Positions 29,822-38,525 of a stretch of 64,000 nt of DNA are shown piece by piece (within the stretch, counting starts at the first letter, position 1; every line of letters begins with the position of its first letter). The notes under the pieces were generated by a model. That model saw only the letters and a list, made by a program, of their open reading frames with translations, was not told the DNA's origin and made no database searches. This DNA comes from CBDCHC01 sp965217075 (GTDB lineage Bacteria > Pseudomonadota > Gammaproteobacteria > PS1 > Pseudothioglobaceae): contig CBDCHC010000008.1 in NCBI GenBank assembly GCA_965217075.1, positions 1 to 64,000 on the forward strand, read 5' to 3'. Position numbers and translations under genes: made by a program.

Positions 29822-30595
29822 ATGCATATAAAAGATTTAAAAAAATACAAACAAGAGCAAAGAAAAATTACTGCCTTAACAGCTTATGATTATTCTTTTG
29901 CTAAGATTTTTGATAACTGTGGTATTGATATGATTCTAATTGGCGATAGCCTTGCTAATGTAATACAAGGAGAAAAAACAACTTTATCAGTTAATATGTT
30001 GGAGATGATTTATCATACTAAAAATAGTGCAAAAGCTATAAAAAATGCGCTTATTATTAGTGATATGCCTTATAAAAGTTTTGAAAATGAAAAAGATATA
30101 TTAACCAATGCCAAACAACTAATTAATGCAGGTGCTTCTATAGTGAAAATAGAAGGAGCTGATAAAATAAACTTAATTGCAAAATTAATAAAAAATAATA
30201 TTAATGTTTGCTCTCATTTAGGCTTATTACCACAATCTTTTAAAACAATGGGTTATAAAGTACAAGGAAGAAATAAGCAGGATGCGGATAAAATATTAAA
30301 TGATGCTATATTATTAGAACAAGCTGGAGTTAGCTTGATAGTGCTTGAATGTATTCCATTTTTATTAGCAAAAAAAATTACTGAGAAATTAACTATTCCA
30401 ACTATAGGCATCGGTGCTGGTATTCATTGTGATGGACAAATATTAGTTAGTTATGATATGCTTGGCATTAGTGCTACTAAAACTAAATTTAGTAAAAATT
30501 TTGCTAAAAACTTAAATACCATACAAGCCACTAAAGAATTTATTAAGCAAGTTAAACTATCTAAGTTTCCTACAGAAAAACATAGCTATAAGTAA
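29822..30595 (+). CDS. panB: 3-methyl-2-oxobutanoate hydroxymethyltransferase
   Basis: A 257-residue barrel enzyme adding a hydroxymethyl group from methylene-tetrahydrofolate to 2-oxoisovalerate in pantothenate synthesis. Conserved are the start ITALTAYDYSFAKI, LIGDSLANV with the metal-binding Asp, VKIEGA, and TIGIGAGIHCDGQILVSYDMLG. It begins two bases after the TolC-like gene. panC is not next to it. Confidence 0.94.
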   Translation: MHIKDLKKYKQEQRKITALTAYDYSFAKIFDNCGIDMILIGDSLANVIQGEKTTLSVNMLEMIYHTKNSAKAIKNALIISDMPYKSFENEKDILTNAKQLINAGASIVKIEGADKINLIAKLIKNNINVCSHLGLLPQSFKTMGYKVQGRNKQDADKILNDAILLEQAGVSLIVLECIPFLLAKKITEKLTIPTIGIGAGIHCDGQILVSYDMLGISATKTKFSKNFAKNLNTIQATKEFIKQVKLSKFPTEKHSYK

Positions 30596-30605
30596 AAGTA
30601 AAAAA

Positions 30606-30761
30606 TTATTTTATTTTAGCTTCTTTATAGATCACATGTTTTCTTACCACTGGATCAAACTTTTTAACCTCAACTTTTTCAGGATGTAGACGTTTATTTT
30701 TAGTAGTAGTATAAAAGTGGCCTGTTTTAGCAGATGATACTAATTTAATTTTTTCTCTCAT
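30606..30761 (-). CDS. rpmG: 50S ribosomal protein L33
   Basis: 51 residues: MREKIKLVSSAKTGHFYTTT, then KFDPVVRKHVIYKE, the standard L33 pattern of the form without the zinc cysteines. It follows rpmB by nine bases, the usual rpmB-rpmG operon. Confidence 0.95.
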   Translation of the reverse strand: MREKIKLVSSAKTGHFYTTTKNKRLHPEKVEVKKFDPVVRKHVIYKEAKIK

Positions 30762-30770
30762 AATTTTCCC

Positions 30771-31007
30771 TTAAACTTTTTGTCCATTAGCACGCATTTC
30801 ATTAAGCACAACCTCTATGCCTTTTTTATCAATAATACGCAACCCTTTAGCTGTTAATTTTAATTTTATAAAACGATTTTCACTTTCAACCCAAAAACGA
30901 TGTGTATGTAAGTTTGGATAAAATTTTCTTTTAGTTTTATTATGAGCATGTGATACATTGTTTCCACTCATTGGTTTTTTGCCTGTTACTTGACATACCT
31001 TTGCCAT
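30771..31007 (-). CDS. rpmB: 50S ribosomal protein L28
   Basis: 78 residues with MAKVCQVTGKKPMSGNNVSH and RKFYPNLHTHRFWVES, diagnostic of L28. An AGGAAAGG-type ribosome site precedes the start, and TATAAT on the minus strand (31,047-31,042) is a plausible -10 box. This is the last clear core chromosomal gene before the accessory region. Confidence 0.96.
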   Translation of the reverse strand: MAKVCQVTGKKPMSGNNVSHAHNKTKRKFYPNLHTHRFWVESENRFIKLKLTAKGLRIIDKKGIEVVLNEMRANGQKV

Positions 31008-31073
31008 ACCTTTCCTTTTGAATTTATATAAAATAAAAGCAATTATACTATAAAAATACTTAATTTTTTACTA

Positions 31074-31091
31074 TTTATTTGGTGACATACA
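31074..31091 (+). repeat. Left copy of an 18-base direct repeat bounding a 2.2 kb insert
   Basis: TTTATTTGGTGACATACA; the partner at 33,282-33,299 differs at one base. It lies just upstream of the rpmB promoter, the partner just upstream of the tRNA-Ser -10 box. Confidence 0.6.
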
Positions 31092-31114
31092 GAGCTTCCC
31101 TAAAAAAATCTAAA

Positions 31115-31783
31115 TCAGAGGCAGAATGCCTTTAAAAAATCAATTTTCCAATAAACAATGGAACCGTCGTCTTTTAGAGCGGCGAAGGCACCATCTGTTG
31201 AATAGATTTTCGTAAATCCTGTTCCCGTTGGTGCTCCAGTTCCTCCACTATTTGAATAACCCCATGCGGCAATAGAACCGTCGGCTTTTAGGGCGGCGAA
31301 GGCCTGTAAATTGGGATAATTTGGAGCGTTAAAAGAACCACCATAATTATTTATTACCGAAGAATAATCTAAAGTAAAGGATGGCAAAGGTAAATAAGTT
31401 TTTGTTTTGCTAAATTCTTCGCCAAAACTAGTGCAACAATTTTTTATATCTGCTGGATTAAGTCCTGAAATTTTTCCAGCCTTTGCTGCCGCCAAAAAAG
31501 ATTCTCATTCTTCTTTGGTTTTGTAGGGAACAAAAATATCGTTTTTAGCACCGGCGGATAATTTTATTTTTTTACATCTGTCTTTATAATTTTCCAGAGA
31601 AGTTGCTCAATCTTTTTTTTGAGAACCAGATTTTAGATTTATTTTTCCTTCATTAAAATTTTCTCCAATTTTAATTATTCCACTATTATAAATTTGAGTA
31701 ATTGAAAAAACTGAGCCTGAGATAATTAGTAAAATTAAAATTGTTCAGAGATAATTCTTTTGGAAAATTTTTATTTTTTTCAT
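31115..31783 (-). CDS. Secreted RCC1-like repeat protein with three in-frame UGA codons (recoded or broken)
   Basis: Read with UGA as an amino acid, this is one 222-residue frame from ATG at 31,783 with an N-terminal membrane or signal helix (MKKIKIFQKNYL then TILILLIISGSVF). The UGA codons are at 31,747-31,745, 31,609-31,607 and 31,507-31,505; no UAA or UAG interrupts. The end carries RCC1-like repeats (AFAALKADGSIAAWGYSN and FAALKDDGSIVYW). The last repeat stops abruptly about 30 bases from the left direct repeat, as if cut at a junction. Read in the standard code only the last 126 residues are open. Trp is also written UGG here. Confidence 0.55.
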
Positions 31784-31838
31784 AAAATAAATATAACAAA
31801 AAAAAATAAAAAAACAAGAGAAAAAATTTTTAATGATA

Positions 31839-31866
31839 AAACCCCTTTTCAAAATAAAAGGGGTTT
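31839..31866 (-). terminator. Rho-independent terminator between the two insert genes
   Basis: AAACCCCTTTT and its exact complement enclose a short loop. On the minus strand it directly follows the lipoprotein stop codon and ends transcription before the RCC1-like gene. Confidence 0.75.
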
Positions 31867-31889
31867 ATGTTTAAAAACTTAAAAATAAT

Positions 31890-33111
31890 TCAAGTACCAT
31901 AATGGTAAACTACACCATAATTGGGACATATCACATTTGTGTAATATTCATCAGTATTGTATTGAGCAATAAAATGATATTTTTCACAAGATAAAACTTT
32001 TGTGCCAACTGCTACACCAAAAGTATTTGATGCATCGGTGAACTCAAAAGTTCCCGCCGCATTAGATCCATCATTATAAATTTCTCGTGAAACTGAATAA
32101 TTAGCTCCCACAATATTTATAATTTTAGATGTTCCCAAAGGAATATCGGCAATTACTGGAACTTCCATTCCTGTGAAACCACCTGCTGGATTGTTTGGGT
32201 CGCTTGCAAAACCCTTGGCATAAATCACATCACGGGCAGTATTATATTTGAATATTGCCTGTCCGTTCAGTTTTAAACTCCCAGCTTTTCCGTGAACTTC
32301 GCCATATCCACAACGAAGAAAAACATTATAACCACCATTTTCACTATAATCCTGATCCCAGTGATTTGACTCACTAGAATTTGCCACATTAAATTGGCAA
32401 TTTCCAGGATTGATATCTTCTAGCTGAAGAGTTGCTTGATTAAAAGCAACTTCTTTGGTTATGTCTTTGTTTTCTGGAAGATATAACCCTCCCATCATAA
32501 TCTGTGCCAATGTCGGATTGACTGTTAAAGTGAAACTTGCTGATGCAGATTTGTACTCGGTATTTTCAGCCGAAGTTGCAGTCATCGTTGCTACGCCAAC
32601 TTTTAAAATAGTGATTAAACCACTATTCATATCAATTGTCGCAACCGATGAATCACTTGATTCGTATAAAACATTATCAATTTTTTGATTTGTCGCAATT
32701 CTTGTGAAAGGCGTCGCATCTCTTTTTAATGTTAAATTTGAAGCAAATGAAAAACCTAATTGCTCAGATTTTTCAACCACTAAAATCGTTCTTGTTGCCG
32801 TGGCAGAATTACCCGCTTCGTCTGTTGCCGAATAAGTGATTTGATAAGTGCCAAGAGTATTGGTATCTACCGAACCGCTTATTGTAACAGTTACCGAACC
32901 ATCTACATTATCAGTTGCCGAAGCGCTTGGTTCTGTGTATGGATTACCAATAATAATTGTCATTGGATTATCTCCGTTGATTTTTATTACTAGAGCTGTT
33001 GTATCTTTGGTTGGGGTTGGGGTGGGTGTTGGGGTTGGTGAATTATCTCCACCGCCTCCACCGCATGAAACTAAAAAAAAATATTATTAATGATATTAAT
33101 ATTGTTTTCAT
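31890..33111 (-). pseudogene. Lipoprotein with Ig-like surface domains, one-base frameshift in the signal peptide
   Basis: From ATG at 33,111 the frame gives a lipoprotein signal; with eight instead of nine T in the run at 33,081-33,073 it reads MKTILISLIIFFLVSCGGGG, a perfect lipobox, and joins the long frame. Then come a Pro-Thr linker, a DUF5011/HYR-type Ig-like domain (VDTNTLGTYQITYSATDEAG) and a Big2-like domain (SSDSSVATIDMNSGLIT), followed by an unrecognised ~200-residue domain. About 406 residues, surface-exposed. The stop is UGA, directly before the terminator, so this gene itself does not need UGA recoding. The extra T may be a sequencing error. Confidence 0.65.
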
Positions 33112-33281
33112 AATTATCTTAAGAATTTAAAAGAACAAAAAGACTTATTTTAAAAAAATCTTTAACTAAAATAATTATACATTATTTTTTTAAAAAGCAA
33201 TAGTGTTGTAAATTTTTAAAATATATGATAGATTTTTTTGTGGTAGAAAAATTTTTGTCATTGTTCTTAAAATTTTCACCC

Positions 33282-33299
33282 TTTATTTGGTGGCATACA
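33282..33299 (+). repeat. Right copy of the 18-base direct repeat
   Basis: TTTATTTGGTGGCATACA, 17 of 18 bases identical to 31,074-31,091. It is followed at once by TATAAT (33,303-33,308), a likely -10 box of tRNA-Ser. Confidence 0.6.
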
Positions 33300-33350
33300 A
33301 GGTATAATTTTGCTTTATTAGAGAAATAATGCTATTATTTTCTTTAATTT

Positions 33351-33440
33351 GGAGGGATGGCAGAGCGGCTGAATGCACCGGTCTTGAAAACCGGCAAGGG
33401 GTCAAACCCTTCCAGGGTTCAAATCCCTGTCCCTCCACCA
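33351..33440 (+). tRNA. tRNA-Ser(UGA), integration target
   Basis: A 90-base class II tRNA: acceptor GGAGGGA/TCCCTCC, anticodon loop CTTGAAA giving UGA, a long variable arm, T-arm GGGTTCAAATCCC, encoded CCA. Its last 11 bases plus five beyond recur at 56,297-56,312, so it is the attachment gene of the adjoining element. Confidence 0.93.
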
Positions 33441-33445
33441 TTATT
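33430..33445 (+). repeat. Attachment site, tRNA side
   Basis: TCCCTCCACCATTATT, the tRNA-Ser 3' end; identical to 56,297-56,312. Confidence 0.75.
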
Positions 33446-33451
33446 ATACAC

Positions 33452-33488
33452 AAAAACCCTTTAGAATAAGACTTTTAAAGGGTTTTTT
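33452..33488. terminator. Bidirectional terminator between tRNA-Ser and the AlpA-like gene
   Basis: AAAAACCCTTTA and TAAAGGGTTTTT pair around a short loop with A and T runs on both sides. It serves both the tRNA and the convergent regulator gene. Confidence 0.75.
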
Positions 33489-33501
33489 ATTTTCTGATTT
33501 A

Positions 33502-33525
33502 AAAATGTATACCAGTATGTATACA
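33502..33525. promoter_or_regulatory. GTATAC-type double site near the left end
   Basis: AAAATGTATACC-type sequence with two GTATAC cores. A very similar site (AAAATGTATACCA then GTATACC) lies at 56,150-56,172 just upstream of the integrase, and another at 43,541-43,561. Candidate binding site for integrase arms or the AlpA-like protein; inferred from repetition only. Confidence 0.4.
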
Positions 33526-33538
33526 CAATAAATTTTCT

Positions 33539-33976
33539 CTACTTCTCGTCAATCCACTCTTTTATTTCGCTAAGCTTCCAGCCTACACTGTTTCCTCCAA
33601 GGCTTACCCGATAAGGAAATTCGCCTTTATTTTCTAATCGCCATAAAGTCGTTCTTGATAGCCCTGTCATATTTTGCACCTCTTTAACTCTGATAATTCT
33701 ATCAGGTGTTTTTTCAGGAATAATTGGCTGAATTTTATTATTAGTTGTGGTGCTTAATAAAAATTCTAGTAGCTGATAACCAAAAAATTTATAATTTTTT
33801 GCTGTTATCTCAATATAATTAAGATTGCCTTGCTTTAAAATTTTCCTAAGTTCTGCTACTGATATGCGTAAAAATAGCGATGCTTCTGCTATAGAAAATC
33901 TTTGATACAGGGAAATACCCATACTATCAGCAATATGCTTTAATTCGTCGCTGTGGGGTGATTGTTTAGTATTCAA
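33539..33976 (-). CDS. AlpA-family DNA-binding regulator/excisionase
   Basis: 145 residues. The C-terminal ~55 residues are an AlpA-type winged helix (RVKEVQNMTGLSRTTLWRLE, then SVGWKLSEIKEWI); an extra HTH_17-like segment (FSIAEASLFLRISVAELRKI) lies in the N-terminal half. AlpA proteins activate P4-type integrases and promote excision. Its place at the tRNA end, with the integrase at the other, puts the two side by side in the circular form. Confidence 0.8.
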   Translation of the reverse strand: MNTKQSPHSDELKHIADSMGISLYQRFSIAEASLFLRISVAELRKILKQGNLNYIEITAKNYKFFGYQLLEFLLSTTTNNKIQPIIPEKTPDRIIRVKEVQNMTGLSRTTLWRLENKGEFPYRVSLGGNSVGWKLSEIKEWIDEK

Positions 33977-34039
33977 AGCAAGTATATTAGTATGGTGTAA
34001 AATTGATTGTTAATAAAACTACTGGCTTATAATTTTAAC

Positions 34040-34408
34040 ATGTCTAATAACGCTCATATCTTTACACCTAAAGATGATTCTTTATTTGAGCGTGTGTCTG
34101 CTTATAAATCTGTTGCCAAAGACTATTTTAATGTAGAAGCTAGCATTAAATTTGCAGATGATGAAAGGTGGTTGGATACTCTTGGTGAGAAGCAAGAGAT
34201 AGAACAAGCTCGGAAAATTATGCAAAACAGCCTAAAGATGGCAACTGATAAAATCAGTCTTGATGAAATCAAACAAGCCAAAGAACGAGGGTTTATTAAT
34301 CAAGGTGAATTAATTGAGTTTGTGCAAAAAAAACGCCAACAAGAAATGAAATCAAGTAGAGAAAAATCACAAGAATCATCAGATTCTCACAGTCAAAAGC
34401 AAAGCTGA
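34040..34408 (+). CDS. Unrecognised soluble element protein
   Basis: 122 residues from the ATG at 34,040 (MSNNAHIFTPKDDS); an upstream in-frame ATG at 34,007 adds 11 residues. Charged, helical, with a Lys/Ser/Gln-rich tail. No family recognised. Stop is TGA. It lies between the AlpA-like gene and a large inverted repeat. Confidence 0.5.
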   Translation: MSNNAHIFTPKDDSLFERVSAYKSVAKDYFNVEASIKFADDERWLDTLGEKQEIEQARKIMQNSLKMATDKISLDEIKQAKERGFINQGELIEFVQKKRQQEMKSSREKSQESSDSHSQKQS

Positions 34409-34444
34409 TTTATCTCTGCTTGTCAAAAAATTTAGGAGGCTTGA

Positions 34445-34472
34445 AGGAGGTATTTTTTTTAAAAATCCTCCT
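34445..34472 (+). terminator. Hairpin after the 34,040 gene
   Basis: AGGAGG-T-ATTTTT pairs with AAAAATCCTCCT with one bulged base. Position fits a terminator, although the T run is internal. Confidence 0.5.
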
Positions 34473-34495
34473 CACGGGTTCTAGGGTCGACCATA

Positions 34496-34558
34496 GCAAG
34501 ATGCAAGTGTTAGTTTCAAACAGGTTTTAACCTGTTTGTTACGAACTTGCAATCTTGC
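34496..34558. repeat. Long imperfect inverted repeat (possible oriT or replication hairpin)
   Basis: GCAAGATGCAAGT and AAACAGGTT are mirrored by AACCTGTTT and ACTTGCAATCTTGC around a two-base centre, giving arms of about 30 bases with a few mismatches. No T run follows, so it is unlikely to be only a terminator. Confidence 0.5.
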
Positions 34559-34675
34559 ATAACATATTATATTGAGAAAAGTGTTTGTAACGAACAGAAT
34601 GATTTACTGACAGTTTGTTTTATCTAAAAGAAAAAATAATCAATCATAGATTGACACAAAAAAGAGCTGGTATTT

Positions 34676-35110
34676 TTAACCCAGCTCTAATTCTTTAAGA
34701 AAATATTTGCACCATTTATTTTGGATGAGTGTTTGAACATATGGTTTGATTTTTTGTTGTAAGTTTTCTATTGCTTCAGATGAATAATCGTAACTACTAC
34801 ACATATAGTTTCAGTAAGTATAAATTTCAATACCCTGTAGGTTGTTATCATTTTGAAAGTCGTATCAAGTAATTTCTTCAATATGATTTCTTGCCATTTG
34901 TAGTGCGTGTTCTAATACACTTGCTACTGGGTCAATATGTTCAAAAGTTTCGCATCAAAAACTTTCACGAGTGTCATCTATAATCTTAAATAATTCAGCC
35001 TCATAGATTCATATTTCATTACCAATATTGCAGGCTTGCCTCACATCAAGACATCCAAAAGAACAAAAATAAGATTGTAGCTCCTTTGTTTTGTTTAGTG
35101 TTGTATTCAT
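34676..35110 (-). CDS. Unrecognised 144-residue protein with four in-frame UGA codons (code 25)
   Basis: One frame from ATG (35,110) to TAA with UGA after NEI, ESF, EIT and IYTY; no UAA or UAG interrupts. UGG encodes Trp in NKWCKYF. In the standard code the longest remaining piece is short. No family recognised; it is acidic with several Cys. It is assigned to the UGA-Gly set by analogy with the recombinase at 43,734. Confidence 0.5.
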
Positions 35111-35470
35111 AGTTTAAAAAATTATGAAAATAAAATAGTGAGATAGTTAATCCCACTGATTAAGCACAATGCAAGCACTTGCTGTCAAATGTAGTGTTTT
35201 GCTACCTTTGAGTTTTAAATAAAAGCAAAATATGATTTTTGAAAAAATTGCGGACTCGTCTTTAGGCTTAAAAATATTTTCAAAAAACATTTGATAGTAA
35301 GTGGATTTTAAGAGGCTTTGTCTACCTTTGAAATAATAATAAAAAGCCCTTGAAACTGCTTATTGTAGACTTATAAGGTGGGTTAATTAATAAAGTTGAT
35401 ATTTCTATAAGCAGGCGGATGATAAAAAGCTCATAAACAATGATAAAATAATGGATACAAATTTAATTTG
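35111..35470. other. Gene-free stretch
   Basis: No convincing frame in either code. A small palindrome GCAAGCACTTGC lies at 35,171-35,182; two short TACCTTTGA-containing segments recur near 35,207 and 35,327. Nothing else is visible. Confidence 0.4.
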
Positions 35471-35504
35471 GTTTATTTAAAAATAAACTTATACTTAATT
35501 AAGT
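35471..35504. promoter_or_regulatory. Twin palindromes upstream of the ParB-ATPase-Dam operon
   Basis: GTTTATTTAAAAATAAAC (35,471-35,488) and ACTTAATTAAGT (35,493-35,504), both perfect inverted repeats, lie 54-87 bases before the first gene. Candidate operators for autoregulation; A/T richness lowers the weight. Confidence 0.4.
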
Positions 35505-35557
35505 TAATTTTATTAAAATAATAAATTAAAAAACACATTTTAAACTTTTTAAAAATT

Positions 35558-36964
35558 ATGGGTATATCTGAAAATAAAAACTGGCAAGAACAGAAAATAT
35601 CATTAAAAGACTTGTCATTATGGGATGAAAATGCCCGTTTTTCTGATAAATATTTTAATAAATCAGAAAAAGAATTGATTGAATATTTTTGTACAAAGGA
35701 AAATTTTAAAATTGAAAATTTAGCTAAAGAAATTGTAAAAGATTTTGATTTGCCCCAATTAGAAAAACTAGTTATTTACAGTACAGATGAGCAATTGATT
35801 GTATTAGAAGGTAATCGTCGTTTAACTGCATACAAATTATTACACAACCCTGAATTAGCTCTGAGTAATACTCTAAAGGATAAATTTCAAAAACTAAAAA
35901 AAGAAATCAATATTAGTGATAATTTTTCGTTTGATTGCCTTGTTACAGAAAATAAAACGGAGGGTTTTCGTTTTATAGAACGAAAGCATGTAAATGGAAA
36001 TAACGAAGTCAGCTGGGGTGAACAAGAAAGAACTCATTACAATGTTCGCAGGGGAAATGCAACAAAAAAAGAAGAGTTTAAAGTTGCTATAGCAAAAATT
36101 ATAAAAGATTTAGATATTCCAGAAGGGTTAAAAGATCAGGTACTAGGACATGGTTATGTAACAAATTTTTGGCGTATTTTGGATAGTTCTGTTGCATGGA
36201 AAGAATACGGTTTTAACCTAAAAGATGATGGTGAGTTAGAAATTACAGATTCAAATTTCAAAGATAAATTGAAAGTGATAATTTTAAATGTTCTTAAGAA
36301 AGAAGACTTCTCTGGAAACAAAATTGATTCACGCTCTTTAAATACAAATAAGGAAAAAGAAGAGTATTTAAAATCAATTCAAAATAATGATTCCAAAAAA
36401 GTAGATAAAGAAATTCAAAAAAACACTACTCATAATTTATTCGGAGAAAAATCTACTGATATTTTTCCAAAGAAAAAGAAAACAAAAATAAATCCTAAAA
36501 GCACCTCGAGAAATTATCTTATTCCAAAAACATGTCGCTTAAATATTAACGAAAAAAAAATCAACAATATTTATCGTGAGTTGAGAGATAATTTACTTAT
36601 TGATGATACAAATAGTTCAGTTCCAAATGCTATCGGAGTTTTGTTCAGAGTGTTTTTGGAAATAAATATTGATTATTTTTGGGAGAAGAGAAAAGGAGAA
36701 ACTTTTTCAGATAACACAAAACTTGCAGGAAAAATAACTAACATTTCTCAATACATGGAGCAAGAAGGTTTGGCCACTAGTAGACAATTAAAAAATATTA
36801 GAACAGTTGCTACTGATAAAAATAATTTACTGTCTATTCAAAATTTTCATGGATATGTTCATTGCTATAAAACACAACCAACCTCAAATGACCTTAAATT
36901 AAAATGGGACAACTTAGAAGAATTTTTTGAAATCTTATGGAGCTCTTTAACCTCTAAAAAATAA
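35558..36964 (+). CDS. ParB-like nuclease-domain protein, first gene of a possible defence operon
   Basis: 468 residues. The N-terminal ~200 residues resemble the ParB/sulfiredoxin fold: SLKDLSLWDENAR and, near residue 83, VLEGNRRLTAYKLL, matching the ParB GHRR-type motif. A charged linker (about 270-310) leads to a helical C-terminal domain with GVLFRVFLEINIDYF, seen in some conflict-system proteins. It ends one base before the ATPase gene. No UGA codons, stop TAA. Exact role unknown. Confidence 0.65.
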   Translation: MGISENKNWQEQKISLKDLSLWDENARFSDKYFNKSEKELIEYFCTKENFKIENLAKEIVKDFDLPQLEKLVIYSTDEQLIVLEGNRRLTAYKLLHNPELALSNTLKDKFQKLKKEINISDNFSFDCLVTENKTEGFRFIERKHVNGNNEVSWGEQERTHYNVRRGNATKKEEFKVAIAKIIKDLDIPEGLKDQVLGHGYVTNFWRILDSSVAWKEYGFNLKDDGELEITDSNFKDKLKVIILNVLKKEDFSGNKIDSRSLNTNKEKEEYLKSIQNNDSKKVDKEIQKNTTHNLFGEKSTDIFPKKKKTKINPKSTSRNYLIPKTCRLNINEKKINNIYRELRDNLLIDDTNSSVPNAIGVLFRVFLEINIDYFWEKRKGETFSDNTKLAGKITNISQYMEQEGLATSRQLKNIRTVATDKNNLLSIQNFHGYVHCYKTQPTSNDLKLKWDNLEEFFEILWSSLTSKK

Positions 36965-36965
36965 T

Positions 36966-38522
36966 ATGAAAATAACAAAAATATTTATTGAAAAGTTTAG
37001 AGGCTTTCAAAATGTTGAATTTACATTAGGTTCTCACTTAACCGTCATTGCAGGGCAAAATGGAACTCAAAAAACAACTTTATTAGGCTTATTAACCCAG
37101 CCATTTACGATTACAGATGAAAATAATCCTATTTATAGTGAACAGCCTCTGTCTGGTGGTAATTTTAAATCGGCTTTTTCTGATAAATTTAAGATTTCAA
37201 AAAAGTTTGACAAGGTAGGTGATCATAAATGGACACTATTTTTTGATGATAAGTCTGATTATACTGCTGGAAGTATAGATAGAGGCGGAAAGAAAAAAGG
37301 TGAAATTCGCATATGGAAAGTAAACGAAAAAACTGGTAAACCCGACAAAAGTAAAGGCTCTGGATTTGTTCAATTACCAGTTATTTACCTTAGTTTAAAA
37401 AGGTTATTACCAATAGGGGAAGATAATAAACTAAGTGAAAATAAATCCTTGGGACTCGCAGACGATGAAAAAGATTTTTATAAAGAGTGGCACAATAAAA
37501 TACTTATTCTTGGAGATGAAAAAATTAGCCCAACATCTCTATCGAGTGTAGATAAACAAACACTAGGAGCAAATACCCCTTATTACGATTGGCAATCAAA
37601 TTCAGCAGGACAAGACAATGTAGGGAAAATACTGCTTGCAATACTTTCTTTTAAGCGTTTAAAAGAAAAATATGAGAACGATTATAAAGGAGGAATTTTA
37701 GCCATAGATGAAATTGATACGACTTTTTATCCTGGCTCTCAAATAAAACTATTGGATGCTTTGAATAAATTCGCATCTGATTTTGATATTCAAATTATAT
37801 TTACAACACATTCTTTAACTTTATTAAAAAAAGCATCAAGATACCAAGAAGATGTGCATAGAAAAAGTCAAATAAAATTAGCATATTTAAGAAAAGAAGA
37901 CCAAAAAGTAATTGTTGAAAATAATATTGATTATAAATTTATAGAAGCCCACCTAAATGTCTCTTTAACAGGGGCTACAAAAATTAAAAAAATTGATGTT
38001 TTTACAGAAGACCCTGAGGGTGCTATTTTCGCAAAATCATTGTTAGGCACTGGTCGCACAAAATATTTAAATTTTCATACTGAGGTAAAACTTGGCTGTT
38101 GTAATTTAATACAGCTCGCTTCATCAAAAGTGCCATCATTTACTTTTCCAAATTCAATTATTATATTAGATGGTGATATAGAAAAACCAAATAGAATTAA
38201 TAGAATTAAAAATATTTTATTACTCCCTACACAAAGCTCACCTGAGCAAATAATTTCTAACTTTCTCAACAATTTATCTGAATCTGATGAATTATGGCAA
38301 AAAATAGACAGAACATTTACTAAGCAATATTGTTTTATGAATATTTCAAATAAAGAAATACAAGGCTATAAAGGTAGAGAGAAAGCGAAAGAATGGTTTA
38401 ATTCACATGTTAAATTATGGGGAAGAAACGCAAGCAAAATATTAAACCCATGGAAAAAACAAAACCAAGCTCTTGTTGATGATTTTCTTTTAAATTTTGA
38501 TAATTTATTTAATAAGTTTTAG
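36966..38522 (+). CDS. ABC-type ATPase with C-terminal TOPRIM-like domain (OLD/PARIS-like)
   Basis: 518 residues. Walker A is the variant AGQNGTQKTTLLG (about residue 29), a signature-like SAGQDNVGKI follows, Walker B is ILAIDEIDTTF and the switch His is in IIFTTHS. After about residue 340 come VFTEDPEGAIFAKSL, IIILDGD (about 399) and LLPTQSSPEQIISNFL, with the Glu, DxD and Glu spacing of TOPRIM/DUF4435 nucleases. OLD nucleases and fused PARIS proteins have this layout and abort phage infection. Family level is fairly sure; the system is inferred. Confidence 0.7.
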   Translation: MKITKIFIEKFRGFQNVEFTLGSHLTVIAGQNGTQKTTLLGLLTQPFTITDENNPIYSEQPLSGGNFKSAFSDKFKISKKFDKVGDHKWTLFFDDKSDYTAGSIDRGGKKKGEIRIWKVNEKTGKPDKSKGSGFVQLPVIYLSLKRLLPIGEDNKLSENKSLGLADDEKDFYKEWHNKILILGDEKISPTSLSSVDKQTLGANTPYYDWQSNSAGQDNVGKILLAILSFKRLKEKYENDYKGGILAIDEIDTTFYPGSQIKLLDALNKFASDFDIQIIFTTHSLTLLKKASRYQEDVHRKSQIKLAYLRKEDQKVIVENNIDYKFIEAHLNVSLTGATKIKKIDVFTEDPEGAIFAKSLLGTGRTKYLNFHTEVKLGCCNLIQLASSKVPSFTFPNSIIILDGDIEKPNRINRIKNILLLPTQSSPEQIISNFLNNLSESDELWQKIDRTFTKQYCFMNISNKEIQGYKGREKAKEWFNSHVKLWGRNASKILNPWKKQNQALVDDFLLNFDNLFNKF

Positions 38523-38525
38523 ATT

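Noticed and set aside
31074..33299. Insertion sequence
   Set aside because: No transposase or terminal inverted repeats were found; only a direct repeat and two surface-protein genes.
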